A DNA stretch of 54,332 nt. Source: Aeromonas allosaccharophila. Lineage in GTDB: Bacteria > Pseudomonadota > Gammaproteobacteria > Enterobacterales > Aeromonadaceae. Both the position numbers and the translations under genes were made by a program. Below, in pieces: positions 37,601 to 46,016 of the stretch. The stretch spans positions 1-54,332 of the forward strand of contig NZ_CDBR01000060.1 of assembly GCF_000819685.1 (NCBI RefSeq), given 5' to 3'. The notes beneath the pieces were generated by a model. That model ran no database searches. It had not been told where the DNA came from and saw only the letters and a list, made by a program, of their open reading frames with translations. Each line of letters starts with the position of its first letter. Positions within the stretch are counted from its first letter, which is position 1.

Positions 37601-37836
37601 TGCAAGAAGGCGTCGATACCGTCACCGGAGCCGCTCTCCTTGCGCACCTTGGTCACCAGGGTGCGGGCACGCTGGGTCACCTGCTCCAGCGAGGCGCCAT
37701 CCCCCGGCAGCATGGCCGACAGTTCGGCCAGATAGGCATTTTCATCCACCACGTAGTTCTGGGTGATGGCTTCGCGCAGGGCGGCCAGATCGGAGGGGAT
37801 ATAGTCAGCAGCAAGCACTTGAGTAGCTTTGAACAT
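34672..37836 (-). CDS. putA: Bifunctional proline dehydrogenase / glutamate-semialdehyde dehydrogenase PutA
   Basis: A 1054-residue membrane-associated flavoenzyme oxidising proline to glutamate in two steps. The proline dehydrogenase barrel covers about 160-490 (ISIKLSALHPRY, SIDAEEMDRLELSLDLFE, RLVKGAYWDSE, QFATHNANT). The aldehyde dehydrogenase part covers about 540-1040, with ISPWNFPLAIFLGQ, FTGSTETAKLI and catalytic cysteine C842 in QSAGQRCSAL. The E. coli N-terminal ribbon-helix-helix repressor domain is missing: the protein starts MFKATQVLAADYIP. AGGAAG precedes ATG 37836. No putP transporter is present nearby. Confidence 0.96.
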   Translation of the reverse strand: MFKATQVLAADYIPSDLAALREAITQNYVVDENAYLAELSAMLPGDGASLEQVTQRARTLVTKVRKESGSGDGIDAFLQEYSLDTQEGIILMCLAEALLRIPDAETADALIKDKLSGANWSSHFRKSDSTLVNASTWGLMLTGKIIKLDKKLDGNPANLLGRMVNKLGEPVVRSAMYAAMKIMGKQFVLGRDMKEALKASRKSRELGYTHTYDMLGESALTLQDADKYLTDYRNAIEAVGNERISDGGPAPSISIKLSALHPRYDVANRERVLGEMCERLVGLVRLARDKDVAISIDAEEMDRLELSLDLFEQLYRSDANRGWGKLGMVVQAYSKRALPVLCWLTALAREQSDLIPVRLVKGAYWDSELKYAQQAGLPGYPLFTRKAGTDISYLACARYLLSEPTRGFIAPQFATHNANTVVSILEMAGDRQFEFQRLHGMGEELHNAVLNDNPGLHCRIYAPVGAHKDLLPYLVRRLLENGANTSFVHKLVDPNTPVDSLAEHPLRTLKRYSGFANDRIPQPVNLFTDRKNSSGVNMNILSIQRPFFARLKELESKQWLAGPIVDGETLKRSEARTVLSPQDVSLTVGKIHWADEQAVEQALASAHAAFPRWRETPVSDRAAALEKLADLLEANREQFVSLCTREAGKLLQDGIDEVREAVDFCRYYAVQARSLMGQATLLPGYTGEQNELFLQGRGVFVCISPWNFPLAIFLGQVAAALATGNTVIAKPAEQTGLIAHLAVTLAHQAGIPGDVLQLLPGDGATVGAKLTADSRIGGVCFTGSTETAKLINMTLAKRDGAILPLIAETGGQNAMIVDSTALPEQVVRDVVSAAFQSAGQRCSALRVLYLQEEIAERVLEILTGAMQELKVGNPAEHNTDVGPVIDADAKSGLDAHLAYMIPRARLIAQAPMPAATMEGHFVQPTALEIGSIRELAKEQFGPILHVVRYATRDLDQVISNINGTGYGLTLGIHSRNESHAEELASRINVGNVYINRNQIGAMVGVQPFGGQGLSGTGPKAGGPHYLSRFVTEKTRTINTTAVGGNASLLAMGDA

Positions 37837-37903
37837 AGGGGTCTTCCTGTACGCCCGAGGGCTGATATCGACAAAGGCGGACGCGCCGCCGAAATGCCGA
37901 TAA

Positions 37904-38041
37904 TGTATACAATGTTGCCCCCTATATGAAATGAATTTGTTGCCACTCTTTAACAAAGATCGTTAATTTTGCGCCACCATCCCTCTGCGAGCTGCCTTGC
38001 TGAGTATGAGGAGGGTCATCTGGCATCATTTTGTATACAAT
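37904..38041. promoter_or_regulatory. Two TGTATACAAT palindromic sites upstream of putA
   Basis: The identical 10-mer tgtatacaat occurs at 37904-37913 and 38032-38041; the second is part of a perfect ttgtatacaa palindrome. They lie about 70 and 195 bases upstream of the putA start. Palindromes of this type are typical of dimeric repressors, for example GntR-family proteins. Because PutA lacks its DNA-binding domain, a separate regulator is a reasonable inference. Confidence 0.4.
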
Positions 38042-38107
38042 CCTGCCGCCATGCATTCCGCTTCCCACCCCACCGCCAGCGGCAACCGGTGCGGTCGCAA
38101 ATCGGGA

Positions 38108-38138
38108 TAAAAAAGAAGGGCCGCCACGGCGACCCTTC
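38108..38138 (-). terminator. Terminator after ygiM
   Basis: On the minus strand the stem gaagggtcgcc / ggcggcccttc (loop gt) is followed by TTTTTT. It lies 22 bases past the ygiM stop. Confidence 0.9.
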
Positions 38139-38159
38139 GATTCGTTCAGACAACTATTG

Positions 38160-38765
38160 TCAGTTCATCCAGCGATCGCCGCGGCTGCGACGACGGGGCA
38201 GCATCGGCAGCAGGATGCCGAGCAGGATCCCCGCCCCCACCATGGCGCCACCACGAATAAACCAGTCCATCTGCATGTCGTGTTCCTGGTTGTCGTAGCT
38301 CTGGGTCAGGGCATCATTCTGCTCTTTGAGATTGCTCATCTCCTCGCCCTGGCTGGCCAGCTGGGCCTTGAGGGCGGCGATCTCCTTGCTCTGGGCCGCG
38401 ATCTGGCCATCCTTCTCGGTGAAGCGTTGCTCGTTGTCACCGTTGAGGTTCTGCAGCCGGGCTTTGAGCTCGTCACGCTCCTTTTCCACCTGGGGCAGGC
38501 GCTCGCGCAGGCTGATCTCGCCCTGCAGCTCGCTGTTCTTGATCCACCCCTCGCGGCCACGACCGTCCACCACCTGGGTGAAACCGGCCTCGCTGTTTAC
38601 CGCCTTTACCTCCAGCGGTTCACCAGCCTTGACGCTACCAAGGATCCGGTACTGGGTGCCCGGGCCATTGTGGATAAAGGTAAAGATGTTGTCGGAGACA
38701 TAACGGGTATCGGCCAGTGCCTGATTGGCACACAAGCAGATCAAAATCCCGAGAAGGGCGCGCAT
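38160..38765 (-). CDS. ygiM: SH3-domain membrane-anchored protein YgiM
   Basis: A 201-residue protein of the SH3-and-anchor family. A signal peptide ends near CANQALA, followed by a bacterial SH3 domain (about 20-85; TRYVSDNIFTFIHNGPGTQYRILGSVKAGEPL). A long coiled coil comes next (about 90-165; LPQVEKERDELKARLQNL). A C-terminal membrane helix ends in basic residues (GILLGILLPMLPRRRSRG). It is probably envelope-associated, with the SH3 domain possibly contacting peptidoglycan; the exact role is unknown. The start is chosen where the signal peptide begins (MRALLGI). Confidence 0.88.
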   Translation of the reverse strand: MRALLGILICLCANQALADTRYVSDNIFTFIHNGPGTQYRILGSVKAGEPLEVKAVNSEAGFTQVVDGRGREGWIKNSELQGEISLRERLPQVEKERDELKARLQNLNGDNEQRFTEKDGQIAAQSKEIAALKAQLASQGEEMSNLKEQNDALTQSYDNQEHDMQMDWFIRGGAMVGAGILLGILLPMLPRRRSRGDRWMN

Positions 38766-38875
38766 GGTCGATCGGTTCTCTTTTTCAGGTTTGGACAAGA
38801 GGTTGAATGTTAAGCCGCCTGCAGGTTAAAGGACAAGCAAAGAAAAAGCACCTCCCCCCGGATAAAGAGCGCAGA

Positions 38876-38895
38876 GTTGCGAGTCACCTCGCAAC
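38876..38895 (-). terminator. Hairpin after the potassium channel gene
   Basis: A perfect 8-bp stem (gttgcgag / ctcgcaac, loop tcac) starts 17 bases past the stop. The minus-strand continuation is only partly T-rich. Confidence 0.4.
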
Positions 38896-38911
38896 TTGCC
38901 CGCCCGCGGCC

Positions 38912-39670
38912 TCACTTGTTCTTCAGCTCCCGCACCTCGTTGCGCAGGGCGCGAACCTCCCTCAGCAACTCCTCCTGCTGATTGTTGTAGTGATGGCGCC
39001 ACTTGTCGGTTTCGCCATCCCCTTTATGAGGTTGCAAAAACAGACTGGCCATAAAACCGCTCAGGGCACTGAACAGACCGACACCGAACAGGATCAGCAA
39101 GCTGGCGACGAAACGCCCCTCCTCGGTTTGCGGCACTATGTCGCCATAGCCGATGGTGGACAGGGTCACTAGAGTCCACCAGAAGGCATCATAGGCATTG
39201 TGGATCTGACTGCCGGGCTTATCTCCCTCTATCCAGTAGATGAGGGCGGTCCCCACCCCGATCTGCAGAAAGAAGAGCAGCAGGATGCCTGCCAGCCGGG
39301 TCTCATTTCGTTCCTTGTTTACGATCGCCAACAGGCTGGGATTGCTGCGCAGCAACTGGATCACCCGATAAAGCTGGATCAGCCGGGCCCAGCGCAACTG
39401 TTCCACCATGGGTAGACTGCCCGGCAAATAGAACCAGTTCGCCTTGAAAAAAGCGCGCTTGTCACTGGCACAGAACCAGCCATAGAAGAAGTGGGAGAGG
39501 GAGAGGAAGATGTAGCAGATCAGACTGTCCAGGTCATAAAACAGGGCGAGTGTCTCGGTCGAAAAGTGACCATCCCCCAACCAACGGAATCCCACCAGGG
39601 TCACCGAGACGATTGAGAGCAAAGCCATAAGCAGATCCATGGATCTCAGGCCAGAAGAGTGATTTCGCAT
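38912..39670 (-). CDS. Voltage-gated-like potassium channel protein
   Basis: A 252-residue inner-membrane protein with about six helices. The pore loop and selectivity filter [20 protein letters not shown] lie near residue 180. A preceding arginine-bearing helix ([18 protein letters not shown]) resembles a voltage sensor. The C-terminus is a charged coiled coil ([24 protein letters not shown]), typical of tetramerising cytoplasmic tails. ATG 39670 has GGAA upstream; the longer open frame overlaps the divergent chemoreceptor gene and is not credible. Confidence 0.9.
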   Translation of the reverse strand: MRNHSSGLRSMDLLMALLSIVSVTLVGFRWLGDGHFSTETLALFYDLDSLICYIFLSLSHFFYGWFCASDKRAFFKANWFYLPGSLPMVEQLRWARLIQLYRVIQLLRSNPSLLAIVNKERNETRLAGILLLFFLQIGVGTALIYWIEGDKPGSQIHNAYDAFWWTLVTLSTIGYGDIVPQTEEGRFVASLLILFGVGLFSALSGFMASLFLQPHKGDGETDKWRHHYNNQQEELLREVRALRNEVRELKNK

Positions 39671-39770
39671 ACATTTTCCAACTTTAAGCACAATACAAAT
39701 TAATAAAAGAGAAGATAATGCCGATAGTCCTGAGGACAAAGGAAAAGCCGCAATTAAAAGGAGAGCAACA

Positions 39771-41021
39771 ATGCAGTTGAACCTGCTGGAGAAACGGATG
39801 AGCAACATCCGCCTGGTACCCAAAGTGGTGCTGCTGATGGTGTTCAGTACCCTCCTGCTACTGACCAAACTCTGGTTTGACGCCAACAATCTGGAAGCGA
39901 CCCTTCTCAGCGAAGGACTCGACCCCGCCAAGGCGGATGCCATCTCCAATCGCCTGCTCTGGACCGGTCTGATGGAGACCGCCATCATGGGACTGCTGTT
40001 CGTGATCCTGCTGCTCACCGGCTCCCGCCTGATGGTCAAACAGGTTCACTATCTGGTCGGCCTGCTGGAACGTTTCGCCAAACGGGATCTCAGCCACAAG
40101 GTGCTGCTCAAGTCCCGCGACGAATTCGGTGATATCGCCAAGGCGGTCTCTCACTCCCAGGATAACCTCAAAGAGGTGTTCGGCAACCAGCGTGCCGCCT
40201 GCAAGGAGCTCAACGACATCGCCTCACAGGTGACCCTCTGCATGGAGGAGGCCAACGAAGCGATCAGCGAAGAGTTTGCCCAGATCGAACAACTGGCCAG
40301 CGCCATGAGCCAGATGGTCGGCGCCATTCGCGAAGTGGCCGCCCATGCTGATCAGGCCTCCCACGCCACCGCAGAAACCAGCCTGCTGGCGGAAGAGGGA
40401 AGCCGCTGCGTCACCGACACCGTCAGCACCATCGACACCCTCTCCGGTAACATCCAGCAATCTGCCACCGTGGTCAATCAGGTGGAGCAAGGGGTCGAGC
40501 GCATTGGATCTGTGGTCGACACCATTCGCGGCATCTCGGAACAGACCAACCTGCTGGCACTGAACGCCGCCATCGAAGCGGCTCGCGCCGGTGAAGCGGG
40601 TCGCGGCTTTGCCGTGGTCGCCTCCGAAGTGCGCGAGCTGGCCAACCGGGCCCAGGCTGCCACCGTCGAGATCCAGAAGATGATCGAGCAGTTGCAGGGC
40701 AATGCCGCTCAGGCCGCCGAACTGATGGCCCAGAGCGTGCGTCAGGCTGACAAGGGGGTGGAGCAGGTGACCCAGGCTGGTACCCAGCTCGCTACCATAG
40801 TGCAGCGAGTACAGGGCGTGGCCGACATGAACCGCCACATCGCCGCCGCCTCCGAGCAGCAGAGCTCGGTCGCCGAAGAGATGCGCGGCAATCTGGAACA
40901 GGTCAAGCAGATCGCCGAAGGCTCCGTCGTGGTGCTACGCGAACTGCAAGAGGCCTCCGAGCTGGTCGAGCAGCACAGCAAGGATCTCGACAGCCAGATC
41001 CACTCCTTCAAGCTCGCCTGA
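39771..41021 (+). CDS. Methyl-accepting chemotaxis protein with very short periplasmic loop
   Basis: A 416-residue chemoreceptor. Two membrane helices (about 17-33 and 64-86) enclose only about 30 residues, so there is no ordinary periplasmic ligand domain. A HAMP-like region (about 87-140) precedes the signalling domain. The highly conserved hairpin tip is [40 protein letters not shown] around residues 244-284. No C-terminal CheR pentapeptide is visible. The strong AAAAGGAGAG site supports the ATG. It probably reports membrane or cytoplasmic conditions. Confidence 0.93.
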   Translation: MQLNLLEKRMSNIRLVPKVVLLMVFSTLLLLTKLWFDANNLEATLLSEGLDPAKADAISNRLLWTGLMETAIMGLLFVILLLTGSRLMVKQVHYLVGLLERFAKRDLSHKVLLKSRDEFGDIAKAVSHSQDNLKEVFGNQRAACKELNDIASQVTLCMEEANEAISEEFAQIEQLASAMSQMVGAIREVAAHADQASHATAETSLLAEEGSRCVTDTVSTIDTLSGNIQQSATVVNQVEQGVERIGSVVDTIRGISEQTNLLALNAAIEAARAGEAGRGFAVVASEVRELANRAQAATVEIQKMIEQLQGNAAQAAELMAQSVRQADKGVEQVTQAGTQLATIVQRVQGVADMNRHIAAASEQQSSVAEEMRGNLEQVKQIAEGSVVVLRELQEASELVEQHSKDLDSQIHSFKLA

Positions 41022-41049
41022 CTGTTTTCGCGTCCCAATCCGGTTAGAC

Positions 41050-41073
41050 TGGAAGGCCCCTTGTGGGGCCTTT
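41050..41073 (+). terminator. Terminator after the chemoreceptor gene
   Basis: A stem of about 10 bp (gaaggcccc / ggggccttt, loop ttgt) lies 29 bases past the stop. It is followed by ctcattt, a modest T tract. Confidence 0.6.
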
Positions 41074-41103
41074 CTCATTTCCAGCGCACGGCAAGGAGCC
41101 AAC

Positions 41104-41550
41104 ATGCAGCAGAACGCAACGCACCCACCACTCGAGATCAGTGACGACAAGGGGCGGCTCGACGTGCCGCTGATCCACCGTTTCCTCTCCGAAGAGGCCT
41201 ACTGGTGTCGCGGCATTCCGCACAGTACGGTGGTGCGGGCCATCAACCACTCTCTCTGCGTTGGCGGCTATGTCGGCGGTCAGCAGGTCGCCTTCGCCCG
41301 GGTCATCACAGACAAGGCCACCTTCGGCTATCTGGCGGATGTCTTCGTGCTGCCAGAGTATCGCGGCCACGGCTACAGCAAGGCGCTGGTGGCGGCCATT
41401 GTCGACCATCCCGAGTTGCAGGGGTTACGCCGCCTCGCCCTCGCCACCTCCGATGCCCACGGCCTCTACGCCGGTTTTGGCTTTGCGCCGCCCGCCAACC
41501 CGGGCAGCCTGATGGAGATCTACCACCCCACCATCTACCAGCGCACCTGA
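41104..41550 (+). CDS. GNAT family N-acetyltransferase
   Basis: A 148-residue acetyltransferase fold. The acetyl-CoA-binding motif A is LADVFVLPEYRGHGYSKALVAAIVDHP (Q/RxxGxG/A reading YRGHGYSK). The N-terminal part begins with LIHRFLSEEAYWCRGIPHSTV, and the C-terminal LATSDAHGLYAGFGF supplies the catalytic-side tyrosine seen in many members. The substrate is unknown. AAGGAG lies before the ATG. It is a single gene between the chemoreceptor gene and glnE. Confidence 0.9.
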   Translation: MQQNATHPPLEISDDKGRLDVPLIHRFLSEEAYWCRGIPHSTVVRAINHSLCVGGYVGGQQVAFARVITDKATFGYLADVFVLPEYRGHGYSKALVAAIVDHPELQGLRRLALATSDAHGLYAGFGFAPPANPGSLMEIYHPTIYQRT

Positions 41551-41709
41551 ATAACTGACCGCCGATAATTCCCGCCGGATCATGCTTCTCGCCCCTGCGC
41601 TGTGACGCGGGGGCCTGACAATGCTAGATTGGCAGCCACCATTTTGAACCGGCAGTTTCGTTAACCCCGTGTCGTTAACCAGCTGTCGTGAACCACAAGG
41701 ACGGCAACC

Positions 41710-44583
41710 GTGGCCCAGCACTCTCCCTCTTTCTCCGCTCTCTCTCCCTTGCTGCAAGAACAGGCCGAACGTCAGTGGCAGCGACTGACCGAGCTGGCCC
41801 CCGATTATGGCAACCTGCCCGAGCCGGTGCGCCAGATCCTGCGGACCCTGCTTGGTCTCTCCGATTTTGTCGCAGACTCCCTCTTCAAGCAGCCGGAGTT
41901 GCTGACCGAGCTGCTCGCCTCCGGGGATCTGGAGCGGGCCGAACGCTGGCCCGCCTACCAGAGTGACCTCAGCACCCTGCTCGCCGAGGTGAGTGATGAA
42001 GAGGCGATCAAGCGCATCCTGCGCCAGTTCCGCCGCAGCCGCATGCTGGTGATCGCCTGGCGCGAGCTGCTGGGCTACGCCGAAGTGGAAGAGAGCTTTA
42101 TCCACCTCACCAAGCTGGCGGATGCGCTGATCTGCACCGCCCGCGACTGGCTCTACGCTAAACAGTGCAGCGAGCTGGGCACCCCGATGGACGGCAACGG
42201 CAACCCGCAGCCGCTGCTGATCCTTGGTATGGGCAAGCTCGGCGGTGGCGAGCTGAACTTCTCCTCGGACATCGACCTTATCTTCACCTTCCCTGAAAAT
42301 GGCTACACGGTCGGCGGGCGGCGCGAGCTCGCCAACCAGCAGTTCTTTATCAAGCTGGGCCAGCGCATCATCAACGCCCTCCACCAGCCCACCCAGGATG
42401 GTCAGGTGTTCCGGGTCGATATGCGCTTACGCCCCTTTGGCGATGCGGGGCCGCTCGCCATCTCCTTCGCCGCCATGGAGGATTACTACCAGCATCACGG
42501 TCGCAACTGGGAGCGCTACGCCATGGTCAAGGCGCGGGTACTGGGGCCCCAGTGCGAACACGCAGTGGAGCTGGCCGAGATGCTGCGCCCCTTCGTGTTT
42601 CGCCGCTATATCGACTTCGGCGTTATCGACGGTCTGCGCCAGATGAAGGCGATGATCGCCGCCGAGGTGCGCCGCAAGGGGCTGGAGGGCAACATCAAGC
42701 TGGGGGCTGGCGGCATCCGTGAAGTGGAGTTTATCGCCCAGGCGCTGCAGCTTATTCGCGGCGGTCGTGAACCGGCACTGCGGGTGCGTCACCTGCCCCA
42801 GGCGCTGGCCGCCATCGCCCAATGTGGCGCCCTCGAATCTGCCCATTGCGATCGCTTGCTGGAGGCCTATCGCTTCTTGCGCCGGGTCGAGAACATCTTG
42901 CAGGAGATCGGCGATCAGCAGACCCAGACCCTGCCCACCGAAGAGCGGGATCGCCAGCGTCTGATCGCTGCTCTGGGTTTTGCCGACTGGGGCGCCTTTA
43001 TGGCTCATCTGGATGAGGAGATGGCCGCCGTCCATCAGGAATTCGCCGCCGTGGTGGGGGAAGAGAAGGAGGCTCCCGCCCATCTGGAGCAGCTCTGGCT
43101 CGATCTGTGGCGCACCGAGCTCGATGCCGCCGAGCTGGAAAAACTGCTGACCGCGCAGGGGGTGGCCGAGCCCGCACCACTCTGCGCCGCGCTGCTGCGT
43201 TTCAAGGAGGAGTACAAGCGCCGTCAGGTGGGCCCGCAGGGACGCATCGCGCTGGACTGGCTGATGCCGGAGCTACTGCGGCTGGTGGTCGCCAGCGAGC
43301 AACCCGCCCGCCTGTTCGAGCGGGTGTGTGAGCTGCTGACTCGCATCTTCACCCGCAGCGCTTATCTGCAGCTGCTGGCGGAAAACCCGGGCGCCCTGCG
43401 CCAGCTGGTGCGGCTGTGCGACGCCAGCCATCTGGTGAGCGAGCAGCTGGCCCGCTACCCGATTTTGCTGGACGAGCTGCTCGATCCTCAGCACCTCTAT
43501 CACCCCACCCCGCTCGATCAGTACAAGCCCCAGCTGCGCCAGTTCCTGCTGCGCATCCCCGAAGAGGACGTGGAGCAGCAGATGGAGGCGCTGCGACAGT
43601 TCAAGCAGGTGCAGCTGCTGCGCATCGTGGCGGCCGACATCGCCGGCGCCCTGCCGCTGATGAAGGTGAGCGACCACCTCACCTGGCTGGCGGAGGCGAT
43701 CACCGAAGAGGTGGTTAATCAGGCCTGGGCCCAGATGAGCGAGCGCTACGGAGTGCCGCCCGAGGTGGCAACCAGCGGCCAGCGCGGCTTTGCGGTGGTG
43801 GCCTACGGCAAGCTGGGTGGCATTGAGCTCGGCTACGGCTCGGATCTCGATCTGGTGTTTCTGCATGGCGGCGACCCCAACAGCTACACAGATGGCCGCA
43901 AGCCCATCGACAGCCGCCAGTTCTATCTGCGTCTGGCGCAGCGGATCCTGCACCTGTTCAGCACCCGTACCCCCTCCGGGATCCTCTACGAGATCGATAT
44001 GCGGCTGCGCCCCTCCGGCGACTCCGGCCTGCTGGTCTCGTCGCTTTCGGCCTACGAGCAGTATCAGCAAAACGAGGCGTGGACTTGGGAGCATCAGGCG
44101 CTGGTGCGGGCCCGCCCCATCTATGGCGATGATGCCATCGTTGCCGAGTTTGCCCGTATCCGCCGCGATGTGCTGGCCAAGGAGCGGGAGCTGCCGACCT
44201 TGGCCCGCGAGGTGCGCGAGATGCGCCACAAGATGCGGGATCACCTGCTGAAAGCGGGGGCTGGCGAGTTCGACCTCAAGCAGTCCCCCGGCGGCATGGT
44301 GGATATCGAGTTTATCGCCCAGTATCTGGTGCTGGCCCACGCCTGTGGCGAACCCGATGCCCTCACCCGCTGGTCCGATAACGTGCGCATCTTCGATGAG
44401 TGCGTGATGGCGGGGGTGCTGACGCTGGAGCAGGCGGAGGGGCTAAAGCAGGCCTATCTGGAGATCCGCAACCTCGGCCATCGTCTCAACCTTTCGGAGA
44501 TATCCCGCAAGGTGAGCGACGATCAGCTGCAGAGTGAGCGCAACCATGTGCTCGCAGTCTGGCAAACCCTGCTGGGAGAGTGA
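41710..44583 (+). CDS. glnE: Glutamine synthetase adenylyltransferase/adenylyl-removing enzyme GlnE
   Basis: A 957-residue bifunctional regulator that attaches and removes AMP on glutamine synthetase in response to PII and glutamine. Two nucleotidyltransferase domains are evident. The deadenylylating one has GMGKLGGGELNFSSDIDLIF near residue 177; the adenylylating one has AYGKLGGIELGYGSDLDLVF near residue 700. Each is followed by helical regulatory segments, for example GAGGIREVEFIAQ and SPGGMVDIEFIAQ. The GTG start has AAGGA 8 bases upstream. Confidence 0.97.
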   Translation: MAQHSPSFSALSPLLQEQAERQWQRLTELAPDYGNLPEPVRQILRTLLGLSDFVADSLFKQPELLTELLASGDLERAERWPAYQSDLSTLLAEVSDEEAIKRILRQFRRSRMLVIAWRELLGYAEVEESFIHLTKLADALICTARDWLYAKQCSELGTPMDGNGNPQPLLILGMGKLGGGELNFSSDIDLIFTFPENGYTVGGRRELANQQFFIKLGQRIINALHQPTQDGQVFRVDMRLRPFGDAGPLAISFAAMEDYYQHHGRNWERYAMVKARVLGPQCEHAVELAEMLRPFVFRRYIDFGVIDGLRQMKAMIAAEVRRKGLEGNIKLGAGGIREVEFIAQALQLIRGGREPALRVRHLPQALAAIAQCGALESAHCDRLLEAYRFLRRVENILQEIGDQQTQTLPTEERDRQRLIAALGFADWGAFMAHLDEEMAAVHQEFAAVVGEEKEAPAHLEQLWLDLWRTELDAAELEKLLTAQGVAEPAPLCAALLRFKEEYKRRQVGPQGRIALDWLMPELLRLVVASEQPARLFERVCELLTRIFTRSAYLQLLAENPGALRQLVRLCDASHLVSEQLARYPILLDELLDPQHLYHPTPLDQYKPQLRQFLLRIPEEDVEQQMEALRQFKQVQLLRIVAADIAGALPLMKVSDHLTWLAEAITEEVVNQAWAQMSERYGVPPEVATSGQRGFAVVAYGKLGGIELGYGSDLDLVFLHGGDPNSYTDGRKPIDSRQFYLRLAQRILHLFSTRTPSGILYEIDMRLRPSGDSGLLVSSLSAYEQYQQNEAWTWEHQALVRARPIYGDDAIVAEFARIRRDVLAKERELPTLAREVREMRHKMRDHLLKAGAGEFDLKQSPGGMVDIEFIAQYLVLAHACGEPDALTRWSDNVRIFDECVMAGVLTLEQAEGLKQAYLEIRNLGHRLNLSEISRKVSDDQLQSERNHVLAVWQTLLGE

Positions 44584-44612
44584 GATAAACCACTGCTGGT
44601 TCAACGAGAAAG

Positions 44613-44633
44613 GGGCGCTTGGGCGCCCATTTC
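44613..44633 (+). terminator. Hairpin after glnE
   Basis: A 6-bp GC stem (gggcgc / gcgccc, loop ttgg) followed by attt, 30 bases past the stop. Confidence 0.55.
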
Positions 44634-44848
44634 TAATATAAATATCAGCTACAAGCTCATATTTTCTTCATATGAAACTCAATAGCGGTGAGCTGGATCC
44701 TGTTTCAGGCATACCGACCTTGGAATCGTATGGCACTTTGCCGAATATACGCAGAGATAAGCCGTGTCTATGACTTCACCTGATTTTGGCCAGATATGAC
44801 GGGTGAATATCAACTAAACAATTCCAGTCCCAGCGCAGAGAGGAAACA
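44634..44848. other. AT-rich intergenic DNA upstream of the orphan nuclease-domain gene
   Basis: About 215 bases, visibly richer in A and T than the surrounding chromosome. I see no complete gene, tRNA or clear inverted repeats. It marks the left edge of the atypical segment carrying the next gene and presumably contains its promoter. Confidence 0.5.
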
Positions 44849-45943
44849 ATAGATTTTTCAGAGCAGCTACAGAGTCTAGCCAAAAAGATTGCTCAACAGT
44901 CATCGATGATCACCACTGAAGAAGCAACCAAAAACGCATTTGTCATGCCATTTCTCAATCGTGTGCTTGGTTATGATGTGTTTGATCCTACGGAGGTGAT
45001 TCCGGAATTCACCGCAGATACAGGCATCAAAAAAGGGGAAAAGGTTGACTACGCCATTCTCAAAGATGGACAAGTGCAAATTCTGGTTGAGTGCAAAAAG
45101 TACAGTGAAAAACTCTCGGCCAAGCACTCTGGTCAACTCTTTCGCTATTTTTCAGTTACCAATGCTCGAATCGGCATTCTGACCAATGGGGCACAATATG
45201 AGTTCTACACAGATCTTGATGCGCCAAACAAAATGGACGAAAAACCATTTTTGACGCTCGATCTGGAAGACATTGATGAACACATAGTGCCTGAGGTATT
45301 GAAACTAACCAAAACCTCTTTCGATGTTGATTCTGTGGTCGATGCAGCTGGTGAACTGAAGTACCTCAGCCAGATCAAAAAGTTGCTAGCCGAACAATTT
45401 GCCTCACCGGAAGAAGACTTTGTTAAGTTCTTTGCATCCAGAATCTATGACGGTGTACTGACTGCAAAGGTCAAACAGTCCTTTACCGACATCACCAAGA
45501 AGGCACTCAGCCAATTCCTGAATGACAGCATCAATGCCAGATTGAAGTCTGCGATTGGTGGCAGTGTCAGCTCCTCAACGATCCAACCGGCATTTGATAG
45601 TAATCCATCAAGTGACAACAATAATACCGAAGGCAGTAGCGAGGAAAAATCAAAGGTCGATACAACGATTGAAGAAATGGAAGGCTTTAATGTCGTCAAG
45701 GCAATTCTGAGACAGCGATTTGATGTAACAAGAATCGCGGCACGAGATACCCAAAGCTATTTTGGTATTCTCCTCGACGATAATAATCGCAAGCCGTTAT
45801 GCCGGTTGCATTTCAATGCAAAGCAGAAATATATCGGTTTATTTGATGCTGACAAGAAAGAGACCCGACATCCTATCTCCTCGATAGATGAGATTTTCAC
45901 CTTTGCAGATCAGCTACTGACAGCCAATTCAGTCTACGAGTAA
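44849..45943 (+). CDS. Orphan type I restriction R-subunit N-terminal-domain protein (putative nuclease)
   Basis: A 364-codon gene if read from the ATA at 44849. The N-terminal half is an HSDR_N-like PD-(D/E)XK domain: EEATKNAFVMPFL, VFDPTEVIPEF, then GEKVDYAILKDGQVQILVECKKY with the D...E-x-K catalytic spacing. A serine/asparagine-rich linker (SSTIQPAFDSNPSSDNNN) leads to a C-terminal domain (FNVVKAILRQRFDVTRIA; HFNAKQKYIGLFD). No helicase, methylase or specificity gene is present. The only ordinary start, ATG 44906, lacks a ribosome site and would drop 19 residues, whereas GAGAGG stands 5-6 bases before the ATA. Its base composition is AT-rich, suggesting acquisition. A role in anti-phage defence or DNA repair is speculative. 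Confidence 0.8.
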   Translation: MDFSEQLQSLAKKIAQQSSMITTEEATKNAFVMPFLNRVLGYDVFDPTEVIPEFTADTGIKKGEKVDYAILKDGQVQILVECKKYSEKLSAKHSGQLFRYFSVTNARIGILTNGAQYEFYTDLDAPNKMDEKPFLTLDLEDIDEHIVPEVLKLTKTSFDVDSVVDAAGELKYLSQIKKLLAEQFASPEEDFVKFFASRIYDGVLTAKVKQSFTDITKKALSQFLNDSINARLKSAIGGSVSSSTIQPAFDSNPSSDNNNTEGSSEEKSKVDTTIEEMEGFNVVKAILRQRFDVTRIAARDTQSYFGILLDDNNRKPLCRLHFNAKQKYIGLFDADKKETRHPISSIDEIFTFADQLLTANSVYE

Positions 45944-45955
45944 GGCTGGTTAAAG

Positions 45956-45982
45956 GGGGGCGAAATCACTCCGCCCCCATTT
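45956..45982 (+). terminator. Terminator after the orphan nuclease-domain gene
   Basis: A 7-bp GC stem (gggggcg / cgccccc, 9-base loop) begins 13 bases past the stop and is followed by attt. It also lies between convergent genes. Confidence 0.6.
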
Positions 45983-46016
45983 CCTTCTGTAAGCGGCAAA
46001 CTAACCGAGACCTGTG

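Noticed and set aside
44634..45990. A complete restriction-modification system or mobile island
   Set aside because: No methylase, specificity subunit, helicase, integrase, transposase or terminal repeats are visible; only one atypical gene is present.
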